From Marinobacterium sp. (GTDB lineage Bacteria > Pseudomonadota > Gammaproteobacteria > Pseudomonadales > Balneatricaceae), in contig JAAZVX010000007.1 of NCBI GenBank assembly GCA_018623095.1, positions 1-33,178 on the forward strand: 33,178 nt of DNA, written 5' to 3'. The notes beneath the pieces were generated by a model that saw nothing but the letters and a program-made list of their open reading frames with translations, searched no databases and was not told the DNA's origin. Positions 1-9,070 of this stretch are shown piece by piece. Every line of letters begins with the position of its first letter. Position 1 is the stretch's first letter. The position numbers were made by a program, and so were the translations under genes.

Positions 1-126
1 AAGTGTGAGCTCGTCATCACCTTCGATGATGATAAACCGATCAAAGCGGTGGTTAACTCAACAGAGTACTCACCCTTTGTGCAGGAGCTTCAGACCTGTA
101 ACGATCTGGTACAACAGCTGCAGTAA
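1..126 (+). CDS. C-terminal fragment of an unidentified protein
   Basis: Frame 1 is open from the window edge to a TAA at 124-126 and gives 41 residues ending in NDLVQQLQ. The start lies outside the window. The fragment is hydrophilic, with an acidic run (FDDDKP) and two cysteines (residues 2 and 33 of the fragment), which might suit an exported or lipoprotein-like protein. I do not recognise the family. A short imperfect hairpin (GCAG 120-123 with CTGC 133-136) followed by seven T at 137-143 could be a weak terminator just after the stop. That this is coding rests on the open frame to the edge and the T tract after it. Confidence 0.5.
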   Translation, partial: KCELVITFDDDKPIKAVVNSTEYSPFVQELQTCNDLVQQLQ

Positions 127-273
127 TCAGCGCTGCTTTTTTTACAAACGTTTTTCGCTGGGTAGTTGTGAAATAAATTTGATTTTACTACTTAAAGGAC
201 TAGTCTTTGTGTAGATTTCTTTTGGTAACAAGCACGCTTTAAAAAATCACCCTTATCCTTGAGGTCATCGTTT

Positions 274-2388
<2,115 letters not shown>

Positions 2389-2393
2389 AGGCA

Positions 2394-2462
2394 GTTGGAG
2401 CGATCTTGAAAAGGTCGCGAGTTACCCTAAATCAATCGCCTCATCTTCGATAAGGCTCCAAC
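2394..2462. repeat. REP-like palindromic unit 1
   Basis: A 69-nt imperfect palindrome. The outer arms GTTGGAGC (2394-2401) and GCTCCAAC (2455-2462) are perfectly complementary. Inside lies a small hairpin, CGATCTT-GAA-AAGGTCG, with one G-T pair. Its first 27 nt (2394-2420) recur identically at 2489-2515. It sits immediately after the hybrid kinase stop codon, in the gap between two convergent genes, as REP elements usually do. Confidence 0.75.
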
Positions 2463-2487
2463 AAAGAGCTTTAAAGCGTTCGTGAAC

Positions 2488-2558
2488 GGTTGGAGCGATC
2501 TTGAAAAGGTCGCGATAATGATTCATTTTCATCGTTTCACTACCAGAAAGCTCCAACC
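2488..2558. repeat. REP-like palindromic unit 2
   Basis: Second copy of the intergenic element, 71 nt. Outer arms are GGTTGGAGC (2488-2496) and GCTCCAACC (2550-2558). The same 27-nt 5' half as unit 1 is followed by a different inner part that contains its own small palindrome (AATGATTCATT). It lies 15 bp beyond the stop codon of the minus-strand ATPase gene and may protect or terminate the converging transcripts. Confidence 0.75.
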
Positions 2559-2573
2559 TAAAAGTGACGTTCC

Positions 2574-3671
2574 TTAGCAGATACGTTCACCCGTTTGGAT
2601 ATCAAACGCCACCGCTTTCGCCGTGTTCACCTGTATCTCAGTGCCCTTGCCAGCCGTCATACCCGCTTTGGGTGAAAGACGTGAGTGAATATCCACCCCG
2701 TTCCACTGCCCAATCGCCATGGTATCCGCCCCCATAGGCTCAACCACGTCAAAGTCCAGTGACATGCTGTGCAACCAATCCTGATCTTCTGGCGCCGGCT
2801 TAGGTTCGGTAATCATCTCTGGACGTATGCCCAACACTACACGATTTAAGCCTTTGGCTGCTATCGCCTCTGCACATGGCAATTTCAGGGGATGCGTTTC
2901 ACCAGCCGATTCAACGATCGCTTGGCCATCTTCAACCTCCACCTCAATAAAGTTCATTGGCGGTGAACCCATGAAGCCGGCGACAAACATATTCGCTGGG
3001 TTGTTGTAGATCTCGTCCGGTGTCCCCAACTGCTGAACAATTCCATCTTTCATCACGGCAATGCGATCGGCCAGTGTCATCGCCTCAATCTGATCATGGG
3101 TTACATACACAATGGTGGTGCCCAGGCGTTTGTGCAGTTTTTTGATCTCGGTACGCATCTCTACACGCAATTTTGCATCCAAATTCGATAGCGGTTCATC
3201 GAACAAGAAAACGCGTGGCGAGCGAGCCAAGGCGCGGCCCATGGCTACACGTTGACGTTGGCCACCGGAAAGCTGGCTCGGTTTACGATCCAGTAGGTGG
3301 TCGATCTGCAACAGTTTAGCGACCTCATCAACAATGCGATCACGCTCCTCTTTAGGGACCTTACGCATCTCCAAACCGAATGAGATGTTGCGCGCGACGT
3401 TCATAGTTGGGTAGAGCGCGTAACTTTGGAACACCATCGCGATATCACGATCTTTGGGTGACGCCAACGTGACATCTTTGCCAGCCAACTCCAGTGTTCC
3501 GCTGGTCGCGTCTTCAAGACCCGCAATGATGTTCATCAGCGTCGACTTACCACAGCCAGAGGGACCGACAAGAATCAGGAATTCACCATCCTGAATGTCG
3601 ATATTAATACCTTTAAGGATGTTGGTTTCACCAAAGGATTTAGTGACGTTATCAATTAATAGAGAGCCCAT
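2574..3671 (-). CDS. ugpC: Sugar ABC transporter ATP-binding protein (UgpC/MalK/GtsD type)
   Basis: Cytoplasmic ATPase of a carbohydrate importer, 365 residues, normal for the CUT1 family. It shows Walker A GPSGCGKST (36-44), the signature LSGGQRQR, Walker B FLFDEPLSNLDA, the switch His in VTHD, and a C-terminal regulatory domain of about 120 residues that carries TOBE/OB repeats in this family. AAGGAT lies just upstream of the ATG. It is the last gene of the gts-like operon, 5 bp after the second permease, and forms the dimer that drives both permeases. UgpC, MalK and GtsD cannot be told apart by motif alone. The glucose/mannose assignment comes from the operon layout. Confidence 0.93.
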   Translation of the reverse strand: MGSLLIDNVTKSFGETNILKGINIDIQDGEFLILVGPSGCGKSTLMNIIAGLEDATSGTLELAGKDVTLASPKDRDIAMVFQSYALYPTMNVARNISFGLEMRKVPKEERDRIVDEVAKLLQIDHLLDRKPSQLSGGQRQRVAMGRALARSPRVFLFDEPLSNLDAKLRVEMRTEIKKLHKRLGTTIVYVTHDQIEAMTLADRIAVMKDGIVQQLGTPDEIYNNPANMFVAGFMGSPPMNFIEVEVEDGQAIVESAGETHPLKLPCAEAIAAKGLNRVVLGIRPEMITEPKPAPEDQDWLHSMSLDFDVVEPMGADTMAIGQWNGVDIHSRLSPKAGMTAGKGTEIQVNTAKAVAFDIQTGERIC

Positions 3672-3676
3672 AATGC

Positions 3677-4540
3677 TTATCCTTTTACCGCGCCAGCTGT
3701 GAGGCCGCGTACAAAATATTTACCTGCAAAGATGTACACCAACAGAGTGGGTAGTGCCGCGATCACTGCCGCTGCCATATCCACGTTGTACTCTTTACCA
3801 CCCATAGAGGTGTTCACTAGGTTGTTCAGCGCGACCGTGATCGGTTGCGTACCCGGACCGGAGTAGACCACACCGAATAGGAAGTCGTTCCAAATCTGTG
3901 TGAACTGCCAGATGATCGTTACTGTAAAGATCGGCAACGACACCGGTAGGAAGATGTGTCGGAAAATCTGAAAGAAACTTGCACCATCCAACTGTGCCGC
4001 TTTGACCAACTCCGTCGGTACAGAGACATAGAAATTACGGAAGAAGAGTGTGGTAAAGGCAACACCGTAGATAACATGCACCAGTACCAAGCCGGTTACC
4101 GTATTCGCCAGACCCAGTTCGGCCAGTAGGCGCGCCATCGGCAGAAGAATCACCTGAAACGGGATGAAACAACCAAATAGCAACATGCCAAACATTAAAT
4201 CGCTACCACGGAAACGCCATTTAGAGAGCACGTAGCCGTTGAGCGCACCAATCACCGTTGAAATGATGACGGCTGGCACGACTATCTTTACGCTGTTCAT
4301 AAAGAATGGGGCTAACCCCTGACACTCGGAACCCGTACACGCACTGCTCCAGGCTTTTATCCACGCATAGAGTGTTGGATCCTGTGGCAGCGCAAGTAAG
4401 TTACCGCTGCGAATCTCTTCAATGTCTTTAAACGAGGTCGTCAGCATGACGTAGAGCGGAGCTAGATAAAAGAGAGCAAAGGCTGCCAGACAGGCGTAGA
4501 TAAACAGACGCCCGATATTAAATGAACGATTAGCGACCAT
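3677..4540 (-). CDS. gtsC: Sugar ABC transporter permease, MalG/GtsC type
   Basis: Inner-membrane permease subunit, 287 residues from the preferred start, with six hydrophobic helices and the EAA coupling loop (ELVKAAQLDGASFFQIFRHI) that docks on the ATPase. The open frame reaches a GTG at 4549, but AAGAGGTGG sits just upstream of the ATG at 4540, so the ATG is the better start. It overlaps the end of the preceding permease gene by 11 bp, which suggests translational coupling. A loop after helix 1 carries two cysteines (ACTGSEC), unusual for the family and possibly a periplasmic disulfide. It is one half of the heterodimeric channel with the gene at 4530-5429. Confidence 0.93.
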   Translation of the reverse strand: MVANRSFNIGRLFIYACLAAFALFYLAPLYVMLTTSFKDIEEIRSGNLLALPQDPTLYAWIKAWSSACTGSECQGLAPFFMNSVKIVVPAVIISTVIGALNGYVLSKWRFRGSDLMFGMLLFGCFIPFQVILLPMARLLAELGLANTVTGLVLVHVIYGVAFTTLFFRNFYVSVPTELVKAAQLDGASFFQIFRHIFLPVSLPIFTVTIIWQFTQIWNDFLFGVVYSGPGTQPITVALNNLVNTSMGGKEYNVDMAAAVIAALPTLLVYIFAGKYFVRGLTAGAVKG

Positions 4541-5429
4541 TTTTTCCACCTCTTAATTCTGAGTAGAGGTACGGCACGATAATCGCCAGCACACCCATTA
4601 ACATAATCATCGCACTGGACGCACCGACACCCATCTGCGCTCGGTTGAATGCGTAGGTGTACATAAAGTTAGCCGGTAGATCCGATGCGTAACCCGGACC
4701 ACCCCCGGTCAGTGCTTGCACAAGATCGAAGCTCTTAATCGCGATGTGCGACAAAATCACGATCGCGCTGAAGAAGACAGGTCGTAGAATCGGCAAAATC
4801 ACATACCAGTAGGCTTTCATTTTACTAGCACCGTCGATTTCAGCCGCTTTAATCAAGCTATCATCAACGCCACGAAGGCCCGCTAGGAACATCGCCATGA
4901 CAAAGCCACTGGACTGCCAAACAGCCGCAATCACGATGGTATAAATCGCCATATCTTGCTCAACCAGCCAGCGGAACTCAAAATTCTCAAAGCCAAGGTC
5001 ACGCACCAGCTTTTCAAGGCCGAGACCTGGGTTAAGAATCCATTTCCACGCCGTACCTGTCACAACGAAAGAGACGGCCATAGGGTAGAGATAGATGGTA
5101 CGCAATGTACCCTCTAAACGAATCTTTTGATCCAGAAGGATCGCTAGGAATAGCCCTAGCAGTAGTGAGACCGCGATAAACAGAACGCCAAACACCACAA
5201 GATTATTCAGAGCCACATCCCAACGCGGGTTGGAGAATAACTTGGCGTATTGGTCAAAGCCGACAAAGTCCCATTGTGGCAACATTCGACTCTTAGTAAA
5301 AGATAGCGCTCCGGTCCAAATCATAAAGCCATACATGCAGACCAACATCACCGCAGTGGTGGGTGCTAGCACGATCTTTGGCAATATGGACTCCAGCGTC
5401 ATTGGCTTTTTAGCCTTTGACACACTCAT
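4530..5429 (-). CDS. gtsB: Sugar ABC transporter permease, MalF/GtsB type
   Basis: Inner-membrane permease of 299 residues. After a short cytoplasmic N-terminus the first helix starts near residue 19, with about six helices in all and an EAA loop (SLIKAAEIDGASKMKAYWYV) before the last two. AGGAGA lies upstream of the ATG. It is the first permease after the binding-protein gene, separated from it by 57 bp containing a strong hairpin. Length and motif agree with CUT1 permeases such as GtsB. The partner is the overlapping MalG-type permease. Confidence 0.93.
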   Translation of the reverse strand: MSVSKAKKPMTLESILPKIVLAPTTAVMLVCMYGFMIWTGALSFTKSRMLPQWDFVGFDQYAKLFSNPRWDVALNNLVVFGVLFIAVSLLLGLFLAILLDQKIRLEGTLRTIYLYPMAVSFVVTGTAWKWILNPGLGLEKLVRDLGFENFEFRWLVEQDMAIYTIVIAAVWQSSGFVMAMFLAGLRGVDDSLIKAAEIDGASKMKAYWYVILPILRPVFFSAIVILSHIAIKSFDLVQALTGGGPGYASDLPANFMYTYAFNRAQMGVGASSAMIMLMGVLAIIVPYLYSELRGGKNGR

Positions 5430-5453
5430 CGTGAATCTCCTAAAAACGTAAAG

Positions 5454-5479
5454 AAGAGCCCTCAGGGTTGAGGGCTCTT
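5454..5479 (-). promoter_or_regulatory. Stable intercistronic hairpin after the binding-protein gene
   Basis: An 11-bp perfect stem (AAGAGCCCTCA 5454-5464 with TGAGGGCTCTT 5469-5479) and a 4-nt loop lie 7 bp downstream of the binding-protein stop. On the minus strand it is followed by a broken T-rich stretch (CTTTACGTTTTTAGG) rather than a clean U tract. This suits a partial terminator or 3'-end stabiliser that keeps binding-protein mRNA above permease mRNA, a known pattern in sugar ABC operons. Confidence 0.75.
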
Positions 5480-5486
5480 GATCGGA

Positions 5487-6731
5487 TTACATCGCTGACT
5501 GAATAGAAGCGATTAGCTGAGACTTACCTTCAGCTGCAGTCTGATCTGAGTTGAAGAAGTTTGTAGCAGTATCGTAGATAGCACCAGAAACCGCTTCTGG
5601 GACAGCCATACCGTGCGCGAAGCTTGGTACCAGACCGCCAGTTTGTGCAGAGGATACGAAGGCATCCATTGACGCGTGTGCACAGCTGTCGAACTCGTCA
5701 CGAGCCATACCTAGACGCGCAGGGATAGAGCCTTTGTTGAGGTTGAAGACTTTCTGGAAGTCTTGACCTAGGATCTGCTTAGCCATCTCTTGCTGCGCTT
5801 GCTGTGCATCAGCATCAGACTGTGCAAAGAAGGCAAAAGAGTCGACGTTGAACGTGAATGAACCTGAAGTACCTGGTGCAGCAACACAAGCGTAATCAAC
5901 GCCTGGTGTTTTGCCCGCTACAGTGAACTCACCTTTAGCCCAGTCACCCATGATCTGCATAGCCGCTTCGCCGTTGATAACCATTGACGTTGCCACGTTC
6001 CAGTCACGACCTGGAGAGTTTTCGTCTACTAGACCACGGATCTCACCAAATACGCGGAATACCTCTTCAGTTGTTGAGCTGTTTAGGGCGTCAGCATCCA
6101 GTTCTACGAACGCTTTCTGGTAGTACTCAGGACCACCTACGCCAAGAACAACCGCTTCAAATACTGTTGCGTCCTGCCATGCCTGACCACCGTGCGCTAG
6201 AGCAATGTAGCCTGCGTCTTGGATCTTTTTCGCTTGAACTAGGAAGTCATCCCAAGTCGTTGGGATGGTTGCGCCAGACTTTTGAAAGATCTCTGGGTTA
6301 GCCCACAACCAATTTACACGGTGTACGTTAACGGGTGCAGCTACGTATTTACCATCGTGCTTCATTACTTCTGAAACAACGCCTGGTAGCAGTGCATCCC
6401 AGTTGTTTGCTTGAGCAACGCTGTCGATGTCAGAAAGGAAACCTAGCTCACCCCACTCTTGGATCGATGGGCCTTTGATCTGTGCTGCAGTTGGTGGGTT
6501 ACCTGATACTGCGCGTGACTTAAGAACGGTCATTGCGTTCTCACCGCCACCACCAGCAACTGCGAAGTCTTTCCAGCCTACGCCAGCTTCAGTCAGTTTC
6601 TCTTTTAGGTATGCAACTGATTTCGCTTCACCGCCACTGGTCCAGTAGTGAAGAACTTCTACGTCAGCAGCCTGTGCTGCAGTTGAAAGTGTTGCTGCAG
6701 CTACGCATGCAGCTAATGTACGTTTGATCAT
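5487..6731 (-). CDS. gtsA: Periplasmic sugar-binding protein (GtsA type)
   Basis: Periplasmic receptor of the importer, 414 residues. It begins with a typical Sec signal peptide (basic MIKR, hydrophobic alanine-rich core, probable cleavage after AQA at residue 21). The mature protein starts ADVEVLHYWTSGGEAKS, the family-1 extracellular solute-binding opening shared with glucose/mannose-binding GtsA proteins. GAGG sits 7 nt before the ATG. It lies between the two-component pair and the permeases. The 64-bp gap upstream has a TATATT box on the minus strand, so a promoter of its own is possible. Glucose or mannose as substrate is inferred from synteny with Pseudomonas. Confidence 0.9.
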   Translation of the reverse strand: MIKRTLAACVAAATLSTAAQAADVEVLHYWTSGGEAKSVAYLKEKLTEAGVGWKDFAVAGGGGENAMTVLKSRAVSGNPPTAAQIKGPSIQEWGELGFLSDIDSVAQANNWDALLPGVVSEVMKHDGKYVAAPVNVHRVNWLWANPEIFQKSGATIPTTWDDFLVQAKKIQDAGYIALAHGGQAWQDATVFEAVVLGVGGPEYYQKAFVELDADALNSSTTEEVFRVFGEIRGLVDENSPGRDWNVATSMVINGEAAMQIMGDWAKGEFTVAGKTPGVDYACVAAPGTSGSFTFNVDSFAFFAQSDADAQQAQQEMAKQILGQDFQKVFNLNKGSIPARLGMARDEFDSCAHASMDAFVSSAQTGGLVPSFAHGMAVPEAVSGAIYDTATNFFNSDQTAAEGKSQLIASIQSAM

Positions 6732-6795
6732 GAGTAAACCTCTTTATTGTTGTTGATAGGTAAAACTACCTGGTAGCAATATAACAACTTGAGTC

Positions 6796-8286
6796 TTACG
6801 CAGAGTTTCGTTCTGTTACAAAGTGTGACAGTGGAAAACGAAGTTCAACAATCAAACCACCCCCGTTGCGATCGAGCAGCTCAATACTTGCGCCGTGAAG
6901 CTGAGCAATGGATTTCACTATGCCCATACCTAGGCCCACATGAATGGATGAGGGTGCTTTATCAATTCGATAGAAAGGTTCAAATACTCGTTGCTTCAAT
7001 TCATCGCTGAGACCCGGGCCTCGGTCACAGACTTGAACAACCAGCTCATTGGTTTCCGGTTCATTGTGACCAAAGATCTCCACCCCTCTGCCGTAGTGCA
7101 GGGCGTTGTCGATCAGATTGGTGAAGAGACGTTCAAGGGAGAGGCGACGACCCTCTAGGATAAACTCATCGGGCAGTACGGCAGAACTGGGAAGTCCTTC
7201 GATCTCTGCGCTAGCAAGCGCGGTTTCGATCACTTGCTTCAGATCGACCTGCTCACTGTTCTCGTGAATGGCACCATCTTTAATCATCTGCAGGGAGGCT
7301 TTGACCAGAAGATCGACATTATCAATATCACCAATAAGATTGTCGCGTAGTTTATCGTCATCAATCATCTCTACACGCAGTCGTGCTCGTGTTAGGGGTG
7401 TTTTCAGATCATGAGAGATCGAGGCAAAAAGCTTTTCGCGATCAGAGATAAACTTCTCTAACCTTTGCGCCATCTGGTTAAAAGCACGGATGGTGGTCTG
7501 CATCTCTCGCGTACCTTCGGCAGGAATCAAAGAGGGCGTCTTACCTCGACCCAAGGCATCGGCTTCACGTGCTAAGCGGCGTAACGGTCGCACAATACCC
7601 GCTACTAACAGGGTCACGAGCAGAATCACTGTCAAAGTGACCGCAAAAAGAGAGATCAACCGTTCGGTTTCAAACAGGGCGCTGCCCATAAGATCGCCGC
7701 CCGGGAAAACGGTCGCGAGGTAGACCCACTCATCGGGGTTCAGTTTCAGCTGCACCACCACCACAGGGCTATCGTCACCCGGGTCCAGCAGTGCAAAACG
7801 CTGCCATTTAGGCGGTAGCTGCACCATCAGGTTGTTTTCGGAAAGAATACGTAACTTGGAGAAGGCGACAAACTCTACAGCGAAGTCTTCAGATTGATAG
7901 GCCAACTGACGGGCTGCGTTCTGCTTAACACGCTCTCCAACAAGCTGCTGCAACTCGCTACTGGGCAGGGTCTCTAAATGAATTTTCTGGCTGTTGATGG
8001 AGACAAAATAGCGGGTACCGCCCATATCGCGCAGCTGATCCAAGACAATGTGCCGATACTCGCGCGGCAACTTTGAGAAGAACTGAATCGTCTGACCAAT
8101 TCGCGCCCCCATCACTTCAGAGATCTCGACGAGACGCTCACGCTCTGCCTGCTGAATCTGACGTGTCCAAACGTAGGAGCTGACGGCTTGTGCCACCAGC
8201 ACTCCGATGATGAGAACCAGAGACATTCGAGCGATGATCGACTTAGGCATCAGACGATCTCGCAGGCGGGACCAAAAGCCGATCAT
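6796..8286 (-). CDS. Sensor histidine kinase, GtrS-like
   Basis: Classical membrane sensor kinase of 496 residues. Helix 1 spans about residues 18-38, a periplasmic domain about 40-208, and helix 2 about 210-232. A HAMP linker follows, then HisKA with His292 (SISHDLKTPLTRAR), an N box at Asn394 (NLIDNALHYG), DRGPGL at 421 and GLGMGI at 451. Its ATG overlaps the stop of the response-regulator gene by 4 bp, so the pair is translationally coupled. Lying directly upstream of a gts-like operon, it matches Pseudomonas GtrS, which senses glucose-derived acids and controls glucose uptake. The ligand here is not visible from sequence. Confidence 0.9.
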   Translation of the reverse strand: MIGFWSRLRDRLMPKSIIARMSLVLIIGVLVAQAVSSYVWTRQIQQAERERLVEISEVMGARIGQTIQFFSKLPREYRHIVLDQLRDMGGTRYFVSINSQKIHLETLPSSELQQLVGERVKQNAARQLAYQSEDFAVEFVAFSKLRILSENNLMVQLPPKWQRFALLDPGDDSPVVVVQLKLNPDEWVYLATVFPGGDLMGSALFETERLISLFAVTLTVILLVTLLVAGIVRPLRRLAREADALGRGKTPSLIPAEGTREMQTTIRAFNQMAQRLEKFISDREKLFASISHDLKTPLTRARLRVEMIDDDKLRDNLIGDIDNVDLLVKASLQMIKDGAIHENSEQVDLKQVIETALASAEIEGLPSSAVLPDEFILEGRRLSLERLFTNLIDNALHYGRGVEIFGHNEPETNELVVQVCDRGPGLSDELKQRVFEPFYRIDKAPSSIHVGLGMGIVKSIAQLHGASIELLDRNGGGLIVELRFPLSHFVTERNSA

Positions 8287-8945
8287 TTCAGAACCAAGTG
8301 ATAACCTTTACCGCGAATGGATTTGATTGTTTCATCCTCGCTGAAGGGACTCAATTTCGTTCGCAGGCGACTGACCAGAGTATCAATCGAGCGATCCTGT
8401 GGCAGTGCCGCATGCCCTTTTATCTCCAGACTGAGTTGATCTCGACTGATCACACCGTCATGACCATGCAATACCGCTAAAAGATCAAACTCGGCCCCGG
8501 TTAGACTGAGAAGCTCGCCCTTCACATAGGCCGTTCGCTTTGCTTTATCCAGCGTCAAGTAAGAGTCGGTTAACGCAGCTTCTACCGGTGCGGAGCGACG
8601 CAACAACGCTTTGATGCGCGCCAGCAATTCGCGTGGGTTAAAGGGCTTACCCATGTAGTCGTCGGCACCCAACTCCAAGCCCAGTATGCGATCGACGTCA
8701 TCACTGGCCGCAGTCAACATAATGATGGGCAGATTGGAGTCCTGACGTATGGTTCGGCAAAGTGCTAGCCCATCCATACCTGGCAAACCAACATCGAGAA
8801 TCAGCAGCTCGGCCTCAGAATAATCGCTCTCAAGCAGGGCTTCAGCCGATTCAAACGCGAGCACTTTGAAACTGTTTTTCTCTAGGTAATCAGATAATAG
8901 CGAGCGAATCTCGTGATCATCATCAACGAGGGCAATGACTGGCAT
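8283..8945 (-). CDS. OmpR-family response regulator, GltR-like
   Basis: Two-domain DNA-binding regulator of 220 residues, the normal OmpR/PhoB length. The receiver has the acidic DDD at 8-10, phospho-acceptor Asp51 (LILDVGLPGMDG) and Lys100 (MGKPF). The C-terminal winged helix (about 125-220) ends with the family hallmark IRGKGYHLV. It is first in the run regulator, kinase, binding protein, permeases, ATPase. By synteny it is the GltR counterpart that activates sugar uptake. The ATG is the only sensible start; AGGAA lies about 11 nt upstream, a slightly long spacing. Confidence 0.9.
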   Translation of the reverse strand: MPVIALVDDDHEIRSLLSDYLEKNSFKVLAFESAEALLESDYSEAELLILDVGLPGMDGLALCRTIRQDSNLPIIMLTAASDDVDRILGLELGADDYMGKPFNPRELLARIKALLRRSAPVEAALTDSYLTLDKAKRTAYVKGELLSLTGAEFDLLAVLHGHDGVISRDQLSLEIKGHAALPQDRSIDTLVSRLRTKLSPFSEDETIKSIRGKGYHLVLK

Positions 8946-9022
8946 GAAGGGTGAATTCCTAATTGTTATCTTTTTACTCTAACCATAAACCCTTACGAGA
9001 GCTACCCTAGGTAGGTTCACCA

Positions 9023-9060
9023 ACAAAAAACCCCATGGCCTAGACGATGGGGTTTTTTGT
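9023..9060 (-). terminator. Rho-independent terminator of the second ABC unit
   Basis: A perfect 14-bp stem, ACAAAAAACCCCAT (9023-9036) with ATGGGGTTTTTTGT (9047-9060), and a 10-nt loop. Six T follow the GC part on either strand, so it could act in both directions. It lies 10 bp after the stop of the long permease gene and separates that unit from the GltR-like gene downstream. Confidence 0.93.
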
Positions 9061-9070
9061 CATAAGGGGG

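Noticed and set aside
5-214. Plus-strand 69-residue open frame at the left edge
   Set aside because: It overlaps the frame-1 gene tail ending at 126, starts without a ribosome-binding site and runs through AT-rich noncoding DNA.
2394-2558. Integron attC sites (GTT...AAC ended imperfect palindromes of about 70 nt)
   Set aside because: The ends read GTTGGAG and CTCCAAC, breaking GTTRRRY/RYYYAAC at the last position. There are no cassettes or integrase nearby, and the inner hairpin is not attC-like.
5984-6301. Plus-strand 105-residue open frame inside the binding-protein gene
   Set aside because: It is an antisense shadow of a clearly coding gene, with low-complexity composition and no start signals.
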